Positions 1 to 13,780 of a DNA stretch of 64,000 nt are shown here, one piece after another. The stretch's first letter is position 1, and each line of letters begins with the position of its first letter. Made by a program: the position numbers and the translations under genes. This stretch comes from Mugil cephalus (lineage: Eukaryota > Chordata > Actinopteri > Mugiliformes > Mugilidae), in contig NC_061790.1 in NCBI RefSeq assembly GCF_022458985.1, positions 17,588,397 through 17,652,396 of the forward strand, read 5' to 3'. Under the pieces are notes generated by a model that was not told where the DNA came from, ran no database searches, and saw only the letters and a list, made by a program, of their open reading frames with translations.

Positions 1-3000
1 GTCCTTAGTGAGCAGTGACAGTTTAGGTTTTAATTCGGAACATCGGTGGGTGATGCCCACCTGGAAACTCACATGACAAGGGACTGATAAACACCTAATG
101 CACGCCTTTATTTTAGAGGAATTGTTCCGATATATCTTGGATATATCTTCTTTTTATTTTCACAATTCCAGTTTTATAATGACCTATTATACTGGTCAGA
201 AACTCTAATATAATAATAATAATAATAATTTAATAAAACACTAGACCGAGTTTAATATAGAACAAATAATCAGTAGGGGGTCCCATCAGTTTGGTGGTCC
301 TTGGCCTGAACAGCAATGAAGACCCCTGGTGTGCATTGTTGTCCTCAGCAGAGTGTCCCTTGTCCCTCAGTTGTAGATGGAGTGCTGAGTTTTGTTTCCC
401 CAATGTACAGGTCTGTGCATTCTTGTGTATATATTTGGGCGTTATTGATCTGTGCTGTATTACATGTGGGGTTTGGGTTACTTATTTTATCTTTTTTTTT
501 TCAAGCTGCTTTTAGGATAATATGAAGCAACATGTTCTTCTATACATCAATAGAGCTGTGACATCACACACAAAAAAAAGATTCTCTAGGTAACTGTTGT
601 AATCTTAACACGCACAACAGAGTGAAGCAACTCACTGTCAAAAAAGTTCCTGTCAAATATATTTTGGCTGCTTGACAAACCAACCTAGAAGCGATGAAAA
701 GGCCGGTTAGGATTTTGAAATTCTGGCAGGGATGCAGCTTGCTTTCCTTCTCCATCCCCCTGTGACCTCTGAGGAACTTGCAGTGCGGATATTGTGCTTC
801 ACCATGTGAGACACACTGATAAATATTCAGAGTGTAGATCATGTCCTGTGTTGAGGTACGGGGGGCAAAAGGTAGAACTCTTGCCTCAATGGCAGGAAGT
901 GCCCCATGGGGACTCCTGTGTGATCTCACAAGACTTTGGGTTAAACAAGCAAAATGCATTAGAGCATTGTGGTCTTTGTTTTCATTCCCTATTGGCTCTG
1001 TCTGGATCATGAATCAGAGAGTAGGGAGAACATAAACTCAAAAACTGTTTTGATGTCTGTCAGGACGATTTCATTGTTAGGCCGATAATCAAAATGAGAT
1101 TATTAGTTCATTTCACCGACAGATAATTCAGTTGGTAAAAGAAAACAGACCAGCCCACGAGGATAACATTCTTGGCTCCTGTCACACAGGCACTGATGTA
1201 TTTCCACATCATTTAAGCTCAAGCTCTGCCAGAGGTTATTAAAGACGTTTTGCACAGAACACAGGAAATTATTGCGTGAAAATATCAGCCTCTGGAGTTC
1301 CTGCCAATAAAGCTGATGTTTATTTTGTAATCTCTTTTAACTGTTTGAGATAAATGCCGTGACAGGAACCCCGAATCAACAGAGACGACACAGCTGGAGT
1401 CACGGTCTGAAAATGATCCCACATCTTGTAATTTGACGTCTGTCCACTCTGACTCGTCTTTTGCAGTAGCTGCTTTTTCCACACTTTTTCCACACCCCTT
1501 TTCCACTGAACTTGTCCATTGTTATTTTAATACAAAAGACTGCTTGACGAATACCATGTTTGTACATATCGCAGGATTTAAATGGCGCCTGTTACATTCA
1601 AGTCCTTGTCAAGCTAAGACTGATTACGCTAACCTGTGTCAGATAGATATCTCTCAGTGAGATGTATTTTAGGTCAGAGCTAAGGAGGAGGAGAAGCAAG
1701 GAAAGAGACAGATCATGGAGCAGCAAAGGTTATGAATGTAACCCTGGATCTGTGAATTCACCTTCTCTGGTGGTCGGGGAGAATGAAACCGAACCTAGGA
1801 AGAAGTCCAAGGAAAGTTTCTGCTGCTCCAGATAAAACAAAAACTTTCTGGTCTGAGAAGGGATGAGTGCAGTTTTAATGCCTCGGCATTCAGGAAACGC
1901 ATTAAAAGTTTGGAAGGATTTTGTATGCTGGACTCAATGAAAATGGGTTTGGTCAATGATTGGTTGTTTTAAAATGATTTTCTTCTTCTACCTAGGATAC
2001 ATAATCTTGAACCACCGTGCTTTCAAATGATGCATAATCGAGGCTGATCCATTCAAAAATACTGCCCGTTTTTAGTGTTAAGGGGTTATCAATACACATT
2101 CTGTTGTTTCGGCTGGAAAATAGGTCTGATAATGTTTGTTTAAGAATGAATGCCTAGGAGGGATATGGTTGATGGCTATGACAAACCCAGGCCAGAGCAT
2201 CCCCTTCTTTCCTCTGTTTTGTGGAATCCTCCAGCTGCTCTCTTCATGCCACAGTTAATTGCTGGAATTTACTGAACTGAACAGGCCTCGTTGCACATAA
2301 AGCCTCATTATTCTCAGTGCGTGTGTCTGTTAGAGAAGCAGAACACGAGCCAAGCAGAGGACTGTGTTCTCACAGAGACACCAAAGCTCCTGTCCCAGTC
2401 CCATCCCTGCTTCCTTGACACAGGAAAGCACAGCGAGACGTTGCTTTTTATTGCCCGTTGTCATTTTTGGCGTGAAAAACAGAGGAGGGACGTGTGTAGT
2501 CATAACGTGGATTTATCGGCACATGTCACTACTTACTCCGTTTCCTGCTATTGTGTTTCTCGCCAGAAAGGAGTAAAACTATGAGGTGCTTGAACACAGT
2601 GTCTGAAACATTCTGAGCCAACACAGAGAATTCTCCTTGTTTTCTTGTGCAGACAGATGCCTACCAGCATTTTAGATAAAGCTTACCCGAGCCTTACTTC
2701 TTACTTCGGGTTTCCTCACTAGTATACGGATGCAGTTTTAAGTTGTTATTATTAGAAACACAATTCACAATTAAAGTCTGATGGCCATGTTCTTTGTGAT
2801 GCTGCTATTTCTGCAGTATTAGTCTAATATACATATAGATGGGACTTTTTCTTACACAGCATTCCTAACCAGAAGCTTATGGTGGCTAATGTTTTCTCCT
2901 GTTAGAGCCTGGACACAAAAAAACAACGTCAGAGATCTAGTTTTGACAAAAACATTGCCCCTGTATGTGGGTCAAAAAGTTAATTGCACTTGTGCACACC
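1..3000. other. intergenic or intronic DNA, no gene recognised
   Basis: AT-rich, with a TAA microsatellite at about 209-231. The longest frame (minus strand 564-1010) has no family signature. No splice-bounded exon could be defended. Confidence 0.4.
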
Positions 3001-3440
3001 TAACACATCAGAGACTGGACATGAGTCTTCTGAGGGTGTCCTGTAAAGTCTGGCAACAGGTGTTGTTAGTGGGGGTCTTTGGGTCCCAAAGAGTTGAGTG
3101 GAGGCGCCTTGTGGATCAGGTTTGTTTCAGTTCATCACACATACTTGATACTTGATCAATTTGGGATCTAGTGGATTTGGAGGCCAGGTCAACACCTTGT
3201 GATGTTCTCCATGTATTTGTAGTTTTTCCTAAACCATTTTTGTGTTTGTGTCTGTGTCAGGGGATGACTGCTGCCATTAAGGAGTGTCATTACTATGGGG
3301 TAGGGGTGCCTGGTCTGGTCTGGTCTGGTCTAGGTGGGTGCTACATGCCTAGTAACATCCACATAAACGCCAGGTTCTTAAGTTTCCCAGCAGAACACTG
3401 AATTGTCACAATATGGTTATTTGCTTCTCCTGTCAGGAGG
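3001..3440 (+). repeat. family-A ~470 bp repeat, copy 1 (5'-truncated)
   Basis: Carries the shared blocks GAGGGTGTCCTGT, TTGTTAGTGGGGGTCTTTGGG, GATTTGGAGGCCAGGTCAACACC, GGTCTGGTCTAGGTGGGTGCTACATG and TTTCCCAGCAGAACACTG in the same order as the fullest copy at 39,600. The inner GGTCT unit is amplified to about four copies at 3312-3331. Confidence 0.8.
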
Positions 3441-4290
3441 AAAAGCCTCTCCACACCGACAGGTGGCAGTAGTCTATATGTGTTACTCAAAAGAGGTAAC
3501 CAGAAGAGTTAGGACTACCTAGGGAGCTATGAAGAGTTTCAAAACATCTGTGCGTCTCCTCATGTGTCTCTGCTTTTGTGATTTCCAATTCTCTTGTTGT
3601 GAACTGCTTATATAAGCTGAACAGTCACTGAGAGTGATCTCTCTCAACCAATAGTCTCTGCCAACAGGACGGTTGCAAAGGCACAGACAGTCTGACCAGC
3701 AGAAACAGTGCCAGACACACATAAAGGCTAGGGCCATTGACACTCACCACTGGCCTGGTATTGGCCAATGCTTTACTTGCCGTGTCACTGCCCTTAGCAA
3801 CTTCTTAGTAGATTACCAAACCCGTGGCCAAATTGTAGCATATCTCAAGCCGGTGTGGCAGTGGTTTCTAAAACAAGTGATACCAAGCTAGCCTGCAAGG
3901 CAGTCACCTGCCCACAAAATTGGTCTAAGGTCACTGAAAACTAAATATGCCCCTGCAAAGGTCTGCCAAGATGATTACATTTCTTGGACAGGAATGTTGA
4001 CAGCAATGTAGTCATCACATCACATGAGCGCCATGGAGTTGAATTTGTACACATCAAAATAGCTCTGATTAGTTGTAGGGCTATCCAGTTGCGTGGAGAG
4101 TTATTTTCTCTCTGTATTGGTTGAAACATGCCCCACACTAAAATCTAAATAGACCATGCTTTGAAAGTCATTGAGTCTTCTTCTGAAAATGACAGAGTCT
4201 GGGTACACCAGAACTGCCCCAAACTGCCCCTCTCTATTTTAAGTCACACTTCCTCCATTGACAATTTGGGTGGAAATCTGGATTTTTTTA
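3441..4290. other. no gene recognised
   Basis: Moderate-complexity DNA lying between a family-A repeat and a Tc1 remnant; part may be additional decayed transposon sequence, but no family was recognised. Confidence 0.3.
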
Positions 4291-4296
4291 TGAATG

Positions 4297-4640
4297 TCAT
4301 GTGCTTCTTTTGCAGCCACCCGCCCATATCAGCACTCTCCCACCTCCATGTTTTACAGTCAGTACTATGCAGTCTCTGTTCTGACCAAATTCATGCCAAA
4401 CCTGCTGGACCCCATCTGATCCAGAATCATAATATATTTGTGTCTTTATCTGACCAAAGAATGTGCTGCCAATGTTCCTGTTTTCATGTTCTTTGGCGAA
4501 GTTTAATGTTTTGTGCCTTTTCTCATCAATGTTTTTTTTTCCGGTTTCTTTCTTTCTTTCTTTCTTTCTTTTGTTTTTTGCTGAAAAACAAACAAACCAA
4601 ACTAACCACATGCGATGGTAATACTGCTAAACTGTAATTT
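4297..4640 (-). mobile_element. Tc1-like transposase fragment
   Basis: On the minus strand the translation contains FAKEHENRN, a SDGVQQVWHEFGQN block and a TVKHGGGRVLIWAG block, matching the central DDE region of Tc1-family transposases (FAKEH, GSDG.Q.VWR, VKHGGGSVMVWG). It is broken on both sides and contains a TTTC microsatellite near 4545-4570. Non-functional fossil, from a more decayed copy than the one at the right end of the window. Confidence 0.75.
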
Positions 4641-5736
4641 GAAAAATGCCTCTACAAAAACAGGACAGTAGCGCTGGATAATTTTATAACAACTCCCAAA
4701 ATAATGCTGATCTTGACAGATTGACTGCAAGGAAAATTTCATTGTTTTCAGCGCCACAAACTCAGCCTCCCCTGTGCCTCTTTGACAAGGCCACTAATGC
4801 CAGCGTTTCCCCTCAGTTTTCCTCTTCGTTGTTCCCAGTCCCACCTGGAAGGCTGCTGCTCTGTGACAGATGGCTGCATGGCAGAAGGGGCAGGAACACC
4901 CCCTTTCTGTTCTCCCTACGCCTGTGGTAAATAAGAAGACCCCTTGAGGAGACTGCATGGCACTCCGACAGAAATCTCCTGAACTTCCTGTGACCCGAGA
5001 TACAAGAACAATTACAGTAAACGAAAGGTGGCTGTAAGTACCTGTCTCTCTCTCTCTCTCTCTCACTCTCAGTCTCACTTACACTCACATTTCATTTTAT
5101 GGCCCCTTCCACTTTCCGTGCTCTACATGCAGTTATACATACACACAGTACATTTTGGGCTCTTTACGCACATTTTGTTCTATACACAGGAACACAAAAG
5201 TCAACACAGAACTATGATAACATTTGACCAACTGATTGTTTTCATGCTGCTTTCTGCCGTGAAACGAGAAAAGAAAGCAGGAAAGTGGAAGTCTGGAAAT
5301 TAAACAGAATATAGAGCCACAGATTCAAAACATGAATCTTTCTGTCTTTCTTTCAACCTGTGTCTCATGCACAAGCACACAACAGCTCAGGGTTAAACAG
5401 TTCCCCTCCCTCCCGCCCCAATTAAAATAAACCAGCTATTTGTGTAACCCTTGACCGTGCAGTGCTCAGTCCCATCCCCAGATGTTGATGTGTGTACAAG
5501 TACATATGAAATTCTGAGGAGAGGCTTTCATATCCCAGAACAACTTTCGCAGTACCACAGACTTCACTGGAATCAGGGTGTACGACTCCCAGTGAGGCCG
5601 TGTGTCGATTTGATGAAAAGGTCTTGAACTAATTCATTTTGGTTTTTTTTCCATGACTGCGAAGCATCTAGAGGTCATGTCATGATTCGGGCAATTACTC
5701 CCACACATCCTGTGTTTGCGTCTCCACGGATTTGGG
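4641..5736. other. no gene recognised; TC microsatellite
   Basis: Contains (TC)n at about 5044-5065. Otherwise unremarkable AT-rich DNA with short random frames. Confidence 0.35.
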
Positions 5737-5850
5737 ATATATCTCATCTCATCTTCCATACTGCTTAATCCTGCACTAGGGTCGCGGGGGTTGCTGGAGC
5801 CTATCCCAGCTGGCATTGGGCGAGAGGCGGGGTACATCCAGAACAAGTCG
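5737..5850 (-). repeat. retroposon 3' end with GATGA tail, copy 1
   Basis: On the minus strand it reads CCCCGCCTCTCGCCCAATGCC, AGCTGGGATAGGCTCCAGCA, GTGCAGGATTAAGC and ends in GATGAGATGAGAT. This is the 3' end of a very common teleost repeat; a longer copy in the opposite orientation is at 14,230. Confidence 0.75.
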
Positions 5851-7600
5851 CTTGCCTTGATAATGTAAGGGTGTTTCTCATTTTGGAATATTTTTTCTTC
5901 AACATCGACCTGGGGGGGAACATCACTTTCCTTGGAAGGTTGAAATGGGAAGGGACTGGGTCTCTTGGAAATCTTCACTTACTCACAATGGACACGGCAT
6001 GACTTCCCATAAAGCCCCTATCTAAAACAACCCTCTCCCCCTTTTTCTTCTTCAGGTTCTACTTCTTCAGTATTTACCGATACTATTGAATGCAGTTATC
6101 TGCTTAGACCGTCTCTGTTTGGAAATTGCTTCTGTCCAGCTGCCTGGTTCTGAGGCATTGTAATGAAGTACTTAAGCTGTCATGTTGCATATCAGCCATT
6201 AAGGACAAACATGCCTGACCTGTGTTAAATTACAATGCCAATTCAAATTCTGCAGAATGCATTTTCTTGTTTGAGTTAATATCATAAAGCATCTAATTCT
6301 TTAAATGAACACTTAAAGTGCAAAAAAAAAAAAAATACTGTTAATAGCGAACGTTCTTGTGTTGCAGCTCAATGTGCAACGTTATACGTTTATTGTAGTG
6401 AAAGCTTGTACTGATATTCCATGTAATCGTGAGGTGATTGCATTTCTTTGAAATCCTCTTGCTAAACATTCCAGTCAAACATAAATCAAAAAACAATATC
6501 TATAAAGTACTCCCCTATCCCATGACCCCCACCACCTCCCTCCCAACCCAAGATTCCCAGATTTTAATTTGTTACTTTCTACATTATTTTATTACATAGC
6601 AGGTGCAGGTGCACAACTTGTGTCTGTGTGAAGGCACCGTCTGACCTCTGGATGACTTCTGTTTCCTTCTGTTCCCATATATGATCACTCCCATGTTGTT
6701 TGTTGGTATTTCATTATTTTGGGATTCCCCTGCCCCCACAAAGACTAGCAGGTGTCTGTGTCTGCGGGAATCAAATGTTTCGGGAACACAGACAGTTCTA
6801 GTGACTGTGGTGAGGTCCCCTTCCCTTGAACTCTGTCACCTCTTTCACATATAAAATGCACAAAAACATGACATGTACATTCTCACAATTTGAAGATTCC
6901 ATAAAACCACAATTTTCCTTTATTTGACCCACACTGGTAGATCTAAACTCCACCTGAATAGATACGGGTCAAATCTGACAGCCTCAGTGTGCAAAAATGT
7001 ATAAAAAGTATAAATTAGCAAAATATTTTATTTGTATTTATTTTGGGCCACTTCAGGAAAAGTCATCAAATTTCAGGCTAAAAGAATGATGTTTAGGGAA
7101 TTTTTACTGCAGTCAAAAGTCAAAACGGGTCAAATTGGACCCAAACAGTATGTTAGGGTTTAGTGACAATAAGTTAAGTTACAGTAAAACAAAAAAAAAA
7201 AGAAAGGAAAAATGAAAGAAAAAATGAAGTGAAAAAAAAATTAATAGCATTATTTCAAGTAAGCATGTGCATAGTTTTTCCTACTTGTACCTGGAGAGGT
7301 GATAGTCACTGCAGCATCAAGCTAGAATAGTGGTGCTGCCCAGAGAGCACATTCATTGTGGCAGTTATGTGTAGATGTGTTAACTCGGTGACCAGCGGCT
7401 GGATGATGTTCAAGAAAAGTTAAGGCAATGGTCAGGTTTCCTTGTTTTCTTTCTTTTCATTAATCAGTACCCAGCAATAACAGCAACAGCGAAGGGTGAA
7501 ATGTCTCTTGTGGTCAGACCTGCAACACAATACTGCTGCTGTCCTCATCCCCAATACACCTCCAAAATATAAATACAATAAATAGAAATAAACACCATGA
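5851..7600. other. no gene recognised; GGGTCAAAT-containing repeat remnant
   Basis: Between about 6,917 and 7,145 the motif GGGTCAAAT occurs twice and TTTGACCC once, suggesting a decayed inverted-repeat DNA element. The rest is AT-rich. Confidence 0.3.
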
Positions 7601-7609
7601 TTTGAAATC

Positions 7610-8135
7610 CCCCACTTCCTATCCTGTCACTTGGTCTCTCCCGGAACCTTTATGAAGTTGTTGTGCCCCCGGGGAATCCTTTGGCCGAGCTCCGCGGAGC
7701 AGACACCGGACTGGACAAGTAAGTGTTATATACAAATAAAGTAATTTATCACCGTACAATAACACTAACTTGCGCACCACTGATGATATTGCACACACAT
7801 ATTCATAAACACTTCTGCACTGCTTTCGGTGTACTCTTCCAATAAGGTGCACAACTTCGGCGGAGCTTAACGTTTCCTCTCATTTGGCAGGCGGAGACGA
7901 GTGCGCACTCCTGCACCTGCCCGACGGCACGCAATCAACCGCGGTCACGAGGTTCCCGAAAAGCTCACACATTCAATAAAGTTAAATATCTGTAAAGATG
8001 TGCAAATAAGCAATGTGCAAAATGTATTGTGCAAACCATGGTAAAAAGTTCTATCGTGACTCAAGTGCAATGTGCTACTATCACTTGTGCAAAGTTGTGC
8101 AAATAAATACCGTTACCGCACGTGCAATATAAACA
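7610..8135. other. CpG-dense block followed by GTGCAA cluster
   Basis: Two CpG-rich stretches (about 7,635-7,720 and 7,858-7,965) stand out from AT-rich surroundings. They are followed by AATAAA near 7,974 and seven GTGCAA hexamers between 8000 and 8127. Could be a CpG island of an unseen gene or part of a transposon/LTR. No protein was recognised. Confidence 0.35.
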
Positions 8136-8689
8136 GATAACGAAGTGCGCTTCGTTGCAAGATGCTATGACTGTTGCGTTTTTGGTTAGCAAGAGATTAT
8201 GTTAGGAATAAAGATAAGAAGGACTTGAAATTTGGCTTAGTCCTGTGGCTGGCTTCAAAATCTAATAAATCTCCATAGACCACCTTTACAATAGAAATAA
8301 ACGTGTTTACAGACTGGTATCAATTTTGATCTCTATACCTCATTTCTCAATGTTTGACAATTGTGCCATTTTTATATAATTTACCTATTTAAATGACACT
8401 GGACTTAAATGGTAAATTGTCATAATTAGTGGTGTAACTACTTTGACTCATTAGCTGACTACTTAGGCATCGCCTGCCTGCCTCAGCTCTACTTACGCTA
8501 CACCTCTTTGATTATTTTTAAATTAGGTAGAGTCAAACCCAAAACATCAAGCATCGTCAAAGCAAGATGATGACAGCAGCTACCTGTTACCTGCAATGAG
8601 CTGCATAACCACTCATCCACTCCTATAGATGACCTCCCAGACCGTGACTAGTTGAGACCCAGTTCAAAGCTGTTATCTACCAAACTTTG

Positions 8690-9000
8690 GCAACTTTTTT
8701 TTCCAACTTTCTTTTTATTGGATTTTCCAGATGTGTACAATTGTATGAGAACATTTACATATATAGTCACTGGTGGTCACTGAATTATTACTCCATATCT
8801 GAACAACTTTTATAGAAATAGTGTGACCACAATGAAAATAGTAAAATAAATAAATCCACAAGCAGTACTAGGACACAAACTATATGAAAGGAAATAGACA
8901 CACACATGCACAAAACCAAAAGAAAAATGATACAAAAGAGACACAGGCACAACAGTCAGAAATAAATAAAAATAAATAAATAAATAAAACATATCCACCT
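8690..9000 (-). repeat. low-complexity A/T-rich tail region of an L1-like LINE
   Basis: Contains AAATA repeats at about 8,955-8,988. It lies immediately 3' (in minus orientation) of the L1-like coding remnant, so it is probably its 3'UTR. Confidence 0.4.
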
Positions 9001-9700
9001 CATTAAGTTACTTCAGGCTTGAGTCGTGTCAGTCAGGAGTGAGTGGAGGATCTGTCTCCTTAACAAACATAAGGAAAGGACCCCACAATTTCCCAAATTT
9101 ATTGGAGCAGCTGATTAAAGATAAGTAAAGGATGTCTCTAATCCAGCGGGTATGACACGGTGGTATTGTTGATTTCCAATTAATTACAATCAATCGTTTG
9201 GCTAGCAGGGTTGCAAAGGTAAGTACATCCTTGTTAGACTTGGTGAGGGGCAATTCCAAATAGCGCTCTCAGAGCATTTGGCTCTGTTTTTTCCCCAACT
9301 ATCTTTGACAGGGTATTAAAAATCTCAGTCCAATAATTATATAGAGACGGACAAAGCCAGAGCGTGTGTATTAAGTTTGCAGAATTGCTGACACCTATCA
9401 CAAGTAGGAGTTACACCGCCATAAATCTTAGCCAGTTGAGCCATAGTATAATAGGTGTGTGATTTTGCACTGAATAAGACTGTGTCTTACACAAATATAA
9501 GATTTATGTACCCATCCTAAAGTCTCTGTCCAGACTTCGTCTGATATCGCCAGCCCCAGGCCCTGTTCCCAGAGTGACTTTATTGAGCACAGGGGCTCTG
9601 AACACAAAAGACTAATTTGATTATAGATATAGGAGATTGGTGACAGGAAATTGTCCAAAGTTGAGTCAGAGGGTAAATTGGGAAACTAGGAAATGTGTCA
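9001..9700 (-). mobile_element. L1-like LINE ORF2 C-terminal remnant
   Basis: Minus-strand translations in more than one frame give the order expected near the ORF2 C-terminus: SLWEQGLGLAISDEVW, then a CDRCQQ cysteine motif near 9,380-9,400, then LTKSNKDVLTFATLLAKRLIVINWKS. Frameshifts separate the pieces, so this is a dead copy. The class (L1/Tx1-like) is inferred from motif order. Confidence 0.7.
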
Positions 9701-12700
9701 TTAACAAAGCTGCAGACTTGTAAATATGTAAATATATAAGACATTATTAATACAGATACTTGTCAGATAGTGTTTATGCTGTTGCCGTGGGCTACGGCCA
9801 ACAGTAGCACAATGATCAAGTGTCAATAAACCTTTATTCAGGTCAGAACATTGATTTCATTGTGCAGTACTTTCCCCTGTGTTTTTATGTGTGATGTCAT
9901 CAGTGACTAGTTGACGCTGACTTGACTTTCACCACACATTAGTTGACTTTAAAAAATCTGAAGTTGTTCAACCTTTACAGGTATATAATAATTATATATT
10001 TATAAATTTATATTTATAAATACAATTGGATTGAATGGGCATCATGAGTATTATTATTAAGAGCTCGTGAGCAGGTTTAACCTATGACTTATGTGCTTTT
10101 ATAAGCACTGTAAGAATGAGTTAACATGTGTTAAACCTTTGCGTACTTATTCTGGCACTGATTGTAAGATAAACATTCTGCCAGGTTCAAGGGTGGTGCC
10201 AACAGCATTCAGTGGGTACAGTGAAATGGAAATCTTGTGCAACAGATTAAGCTTTGTGGCAGCAGAGTGAAGTAAGGCACATTGCACTGATAACACAGGG
10301 GAAGAATGGAAACGTAATGTTTGAAGTGGCAAGACATTATTCTGGGAGGAAAGAAACAAAGGGGAACATTGTTTGACTTAGCAACTGCAGATATGATAAG
10401 AAAAGGATATTGCAAGGGACTAGCTGAAGTGTTTTTTGAATTCACATGAAACTTACACGAAATACCTTGTAATAGCAGATTTTCTACGTTTGTTGTTCAA
10501 ATATTCCCCCTGTTTTGTCTATGGTTGGCTCCATAATTACCTTTTTTCCTTTGCCAGATCCCCCACTGTGTTCTTCAGAGACTAACTCTGTACAGACTAT
10601 GTGCTGACACTAGACCAAAAGTTGCTATTGCTACTACACATGGGGGTTACATCAGATACTGAAAACAAGGGTTTCCTTACTTTTGCACTTCACAAAAATG
10701 ATGAATCATTCAATCATAATAGTTCTTTTTCATTTGATTGGGTTCTCTTTGTCTACTCTCAGGACTTGAAAAAATCTTAGGGAACTTGAATAGAACTGAA
10801 GTAACCTCCTCCTCTGTAGCCAAAGTCATTTGATCAGCAGTTATATAAACTTTGAACTTTAAAGACTGCTAAATTTGATTGCTCAAGTAAAATTAAGTTG
10901 TTATTTCACCACCTCAAGGCTATACTGTAAGCTATATCCTCTCCTATTTCCTTTGTTAGAAGGTGTACTCCTTGTCTTGGCTGCACTCCTGTCTGGTAAA
11001 CACACGGGTTCCTGGCACTGTTTCCTTCTATTTGTGTTCTCATGTCTGTGAGAAGGCTACAGGACACCGAGATGCTGGGGGCTTCGAAAACTGGTTGGCC
11101 CAGACAGACCTTGGTATGCGGTAGCTATCTGTGCAGTACGGTCACTTGGGTTTTCTACCTCCACCTCTCTTCGTATCTACCTCCACCAGTTACATGGAAA
11201 TGTTGGATTATACAGTGTACTTTTACGGAGTGGTTGGCACGACAACTGGTGGTCACCATATGTCACACCCTGTTTCTATAGAGTGAAATAACTAAATAAT
11301 TACTAAAACAAAGCTTATCCAAAAAATTGACACTTGTACTGCAAAGTACTGCAGCCATAAAACGAGGAGCGCTACTTGCTCGGGCTTCACTGCAGAAGAG
11401 CCGTTTCACCGTCCATATTTATACACTCAGTGGTGTGTAAGTTTATATTTTTTGTATCTGTATTCAAGGGACTGTGGAAGGAAGGCATTGGTATCTGTTC
11501 AGACTTTTACCAAAGCCTGTATAGTGGATGAAGCTTAATATGGTGCAGGAGAAACAATATATACACGATCAATGAAGTTGTAGAAAAGAATTCCTAAAAA
11601 AACAATAAAGAAAAGATGATGTGAATAATTTGGAAACAGGACTATCAGAATGGTGCATAATTAACAATATTTTCTATTTTCAATCGTTGAACTCAGTCAA
11701 ACTCGATAAAAGTTTTAACTAACTTCAGATATGAAAAGTGTTGTCATATTAGAAAGCATCACTAAAACTCATGTATCCTACATTAGATCTTAAATATTTA
11801 AACATGCAGTTGCTAGATATGTGCCACATCAATTTATTGAATGATTTCCACCCTGCCATTTAACACCGCATCACGGAATAGTTTCATTTATTTTATGCTC
11901 TGTTCAATCTGAACACAACTTAATACAAAACAGGCACTGTGATGCAGCACATGTATTCACAATGCAAACTTTTACACTGCATTCCACCAGTTAGGAAGCA
12001 AGCTAATTTCCAATGAACAAGTCAGTTCAATATGTGTTGTGACCAAAATTCCTCAGAATTTTCAGAATTCACAGAAGGAAAAAAGTCAGAAAGTAAAAAA
12101 AAAAAAAAAATTGGTGGGGACTCAAATCATTGTGACCTGGACTCGAGTCGACAGATGATAATAAATACTTTAAAAAATAGTTTGTATGTATTTGTATTTT
12201 ATTTTGTTTGATTCCATGTATTTACTGAATATATCTGTAATTAAAATGTCATACTTTTTAAACGCATTGGCCAAGAAAATTATTTGACAATTACTAATAT
12301 CTTAGATTTTGTCTTTATTGAGACCAGATTCTGCAGGTAAGATTACAATAATGTGACTTGACTTGGCTTGATCTATGAAGTGGACAGAACACAACAGTGA
12401 CACCTAGGACGAACACCAGACAGCAATGTGCTCAAATTGAACTTACTTTTTCTTAAGAAATTTTGATTTCTTTATTTATTGAGGATAGTTTATTCAATGT
12501 AAACATTCTCCTAATTTACTTGTTCTTCTTTGCACTAAAACAAAGAAGTAGACCTGGAGTTGTCGGTACTAGGTTATTTATGCTATTGTACTGGTCTAGT
12601 CTGCTTTGGGTCAAATTGCACTGTGTGTGGCCCCTGAACTCACACAACAAGTTTGACAATCCTGCTACAAAGTATATTAATGATAACTTTGACTACATAG

Positions 12701-13500
12701 AATGGACTACAGCACAGTGCAGTTTTATTTTTTAACAAGCACACTACACACTGTTACAGCCGAACTAACAAGGTGGCACAAAAACAAAAATCATAAGTGC
12801 CTCTCCATTAGGCTGCTACCAGCTTTAAAATAGAATGAAGCAGAATCAGAGCAGAAAGATTTCAGAATTATTTTGGACCCTCAACTAAGTTTGACAGACA
12901 CATTAAGAAAAAGTGAAATAGGACTGTTAGGGTCAACATTTAAACTGTAAGGGAAACCAGACATAGTTTACCATTTCTTGTTATGCTCGGTGCATTTATT
13001 TATTTTTTTTTGAAACCCTCACTCTGCACAACTTCTTGGTCTCAGGCTATCGCCATACTTTCATCCCTCTATAATCAAAGTTCTGGCCAAGGCACTACTG
13101 AGATTTCACCATTACATTCATCATGTAATACTGTAAAAACATACAATTTTGCCAGTTTTGACAGTTGCATTGAACACACCAACCTTACATTTAAGTAACT
13201 ACACAGATTTTTTTCATAACATTAAACCAGCACACTGTAGCTAACAGCTGAAGTACATCAGAAGTTAAGCTCTGGAAAACATTACCTGCCAGTTTAAAGC
13301 AGATTCAAGATTTTAACGTTTTTTCAACAACAACTGGGTCCTGTTTAAAGTCTGTGCAGAACTTCAGCCGTATCATCTAGTCACATCTATGAGCTCATGC
13401 TAAATATATCTTAAACTTAGTTGTTTCTTATTATATTCGGCAATGTATGTCGAGGCAGTTGGCTTATATGGTTATTGCTCTGCCTTATTTTTTTCTGCCA
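9701..13500. other. long AT-rich stretch, no gene recognised
   Basis: Contains AT-rich palindromic sequence near 9,993-10,021, and poly(A) near 12,098. Frames are short and lack family signatures. Confidence 0.35.
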
Positions 13501-13505
13501 TAGCT

Positions 13506-13780
13506 TCATCCACAACATTATAACCACCTTCCTAATATTGTGTAGTTCCCCCTTGTGCCTCCAAAACAGTTGAGTCTGATCAGAGAATGGACATGGGTCT
13601 CCTGAGGGTGTCCTGTGGGTGTCCTGTGGTGGTAACAGAATGTTGTTAGTGGGGGTGTAGTCTGGTCTAGGTGGGTGGTACATGTCCAACACTAACATCC
13701 CAGGTGCCACAATGCCAGGTCCAAAACTTTCTCAGCACAACATTGAATTGTTGTTGATGTTATTTACTTCCTGTCTCCTG
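13506..13780 (+). repeat. family-A ~470 bp repeat, copy 2 (internally deleted)
   Basis: Retains the left end (ACAACATTATAACCACCTTCC), GAGGGTGTCCTGTGG, TTGTTAGTGGGGGT and the right-hand GTCTGGTCTAGGTGGGTGG block, but the middle (about 180 bp) is missing. GTGTCCTGTGG is locally duplicated. Confidence 0.8.

Noticed and set aside
564-1010. 148-codon open frame on the minus strand
   Set aside because: No domain, no splice context, ordinary composition; consistent with chance.
4161-4637. 158-codon open frame on the plus strand
   Set aside because: Overlaps the Tc1 transposase remnant read on the opposite strand and a TTTC microsatellite; antisense shadow.
5634-5978. 114-codon minus-strand frame
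   Set aside because: Its middle is the GATGA-tailed repeat; not a gene.
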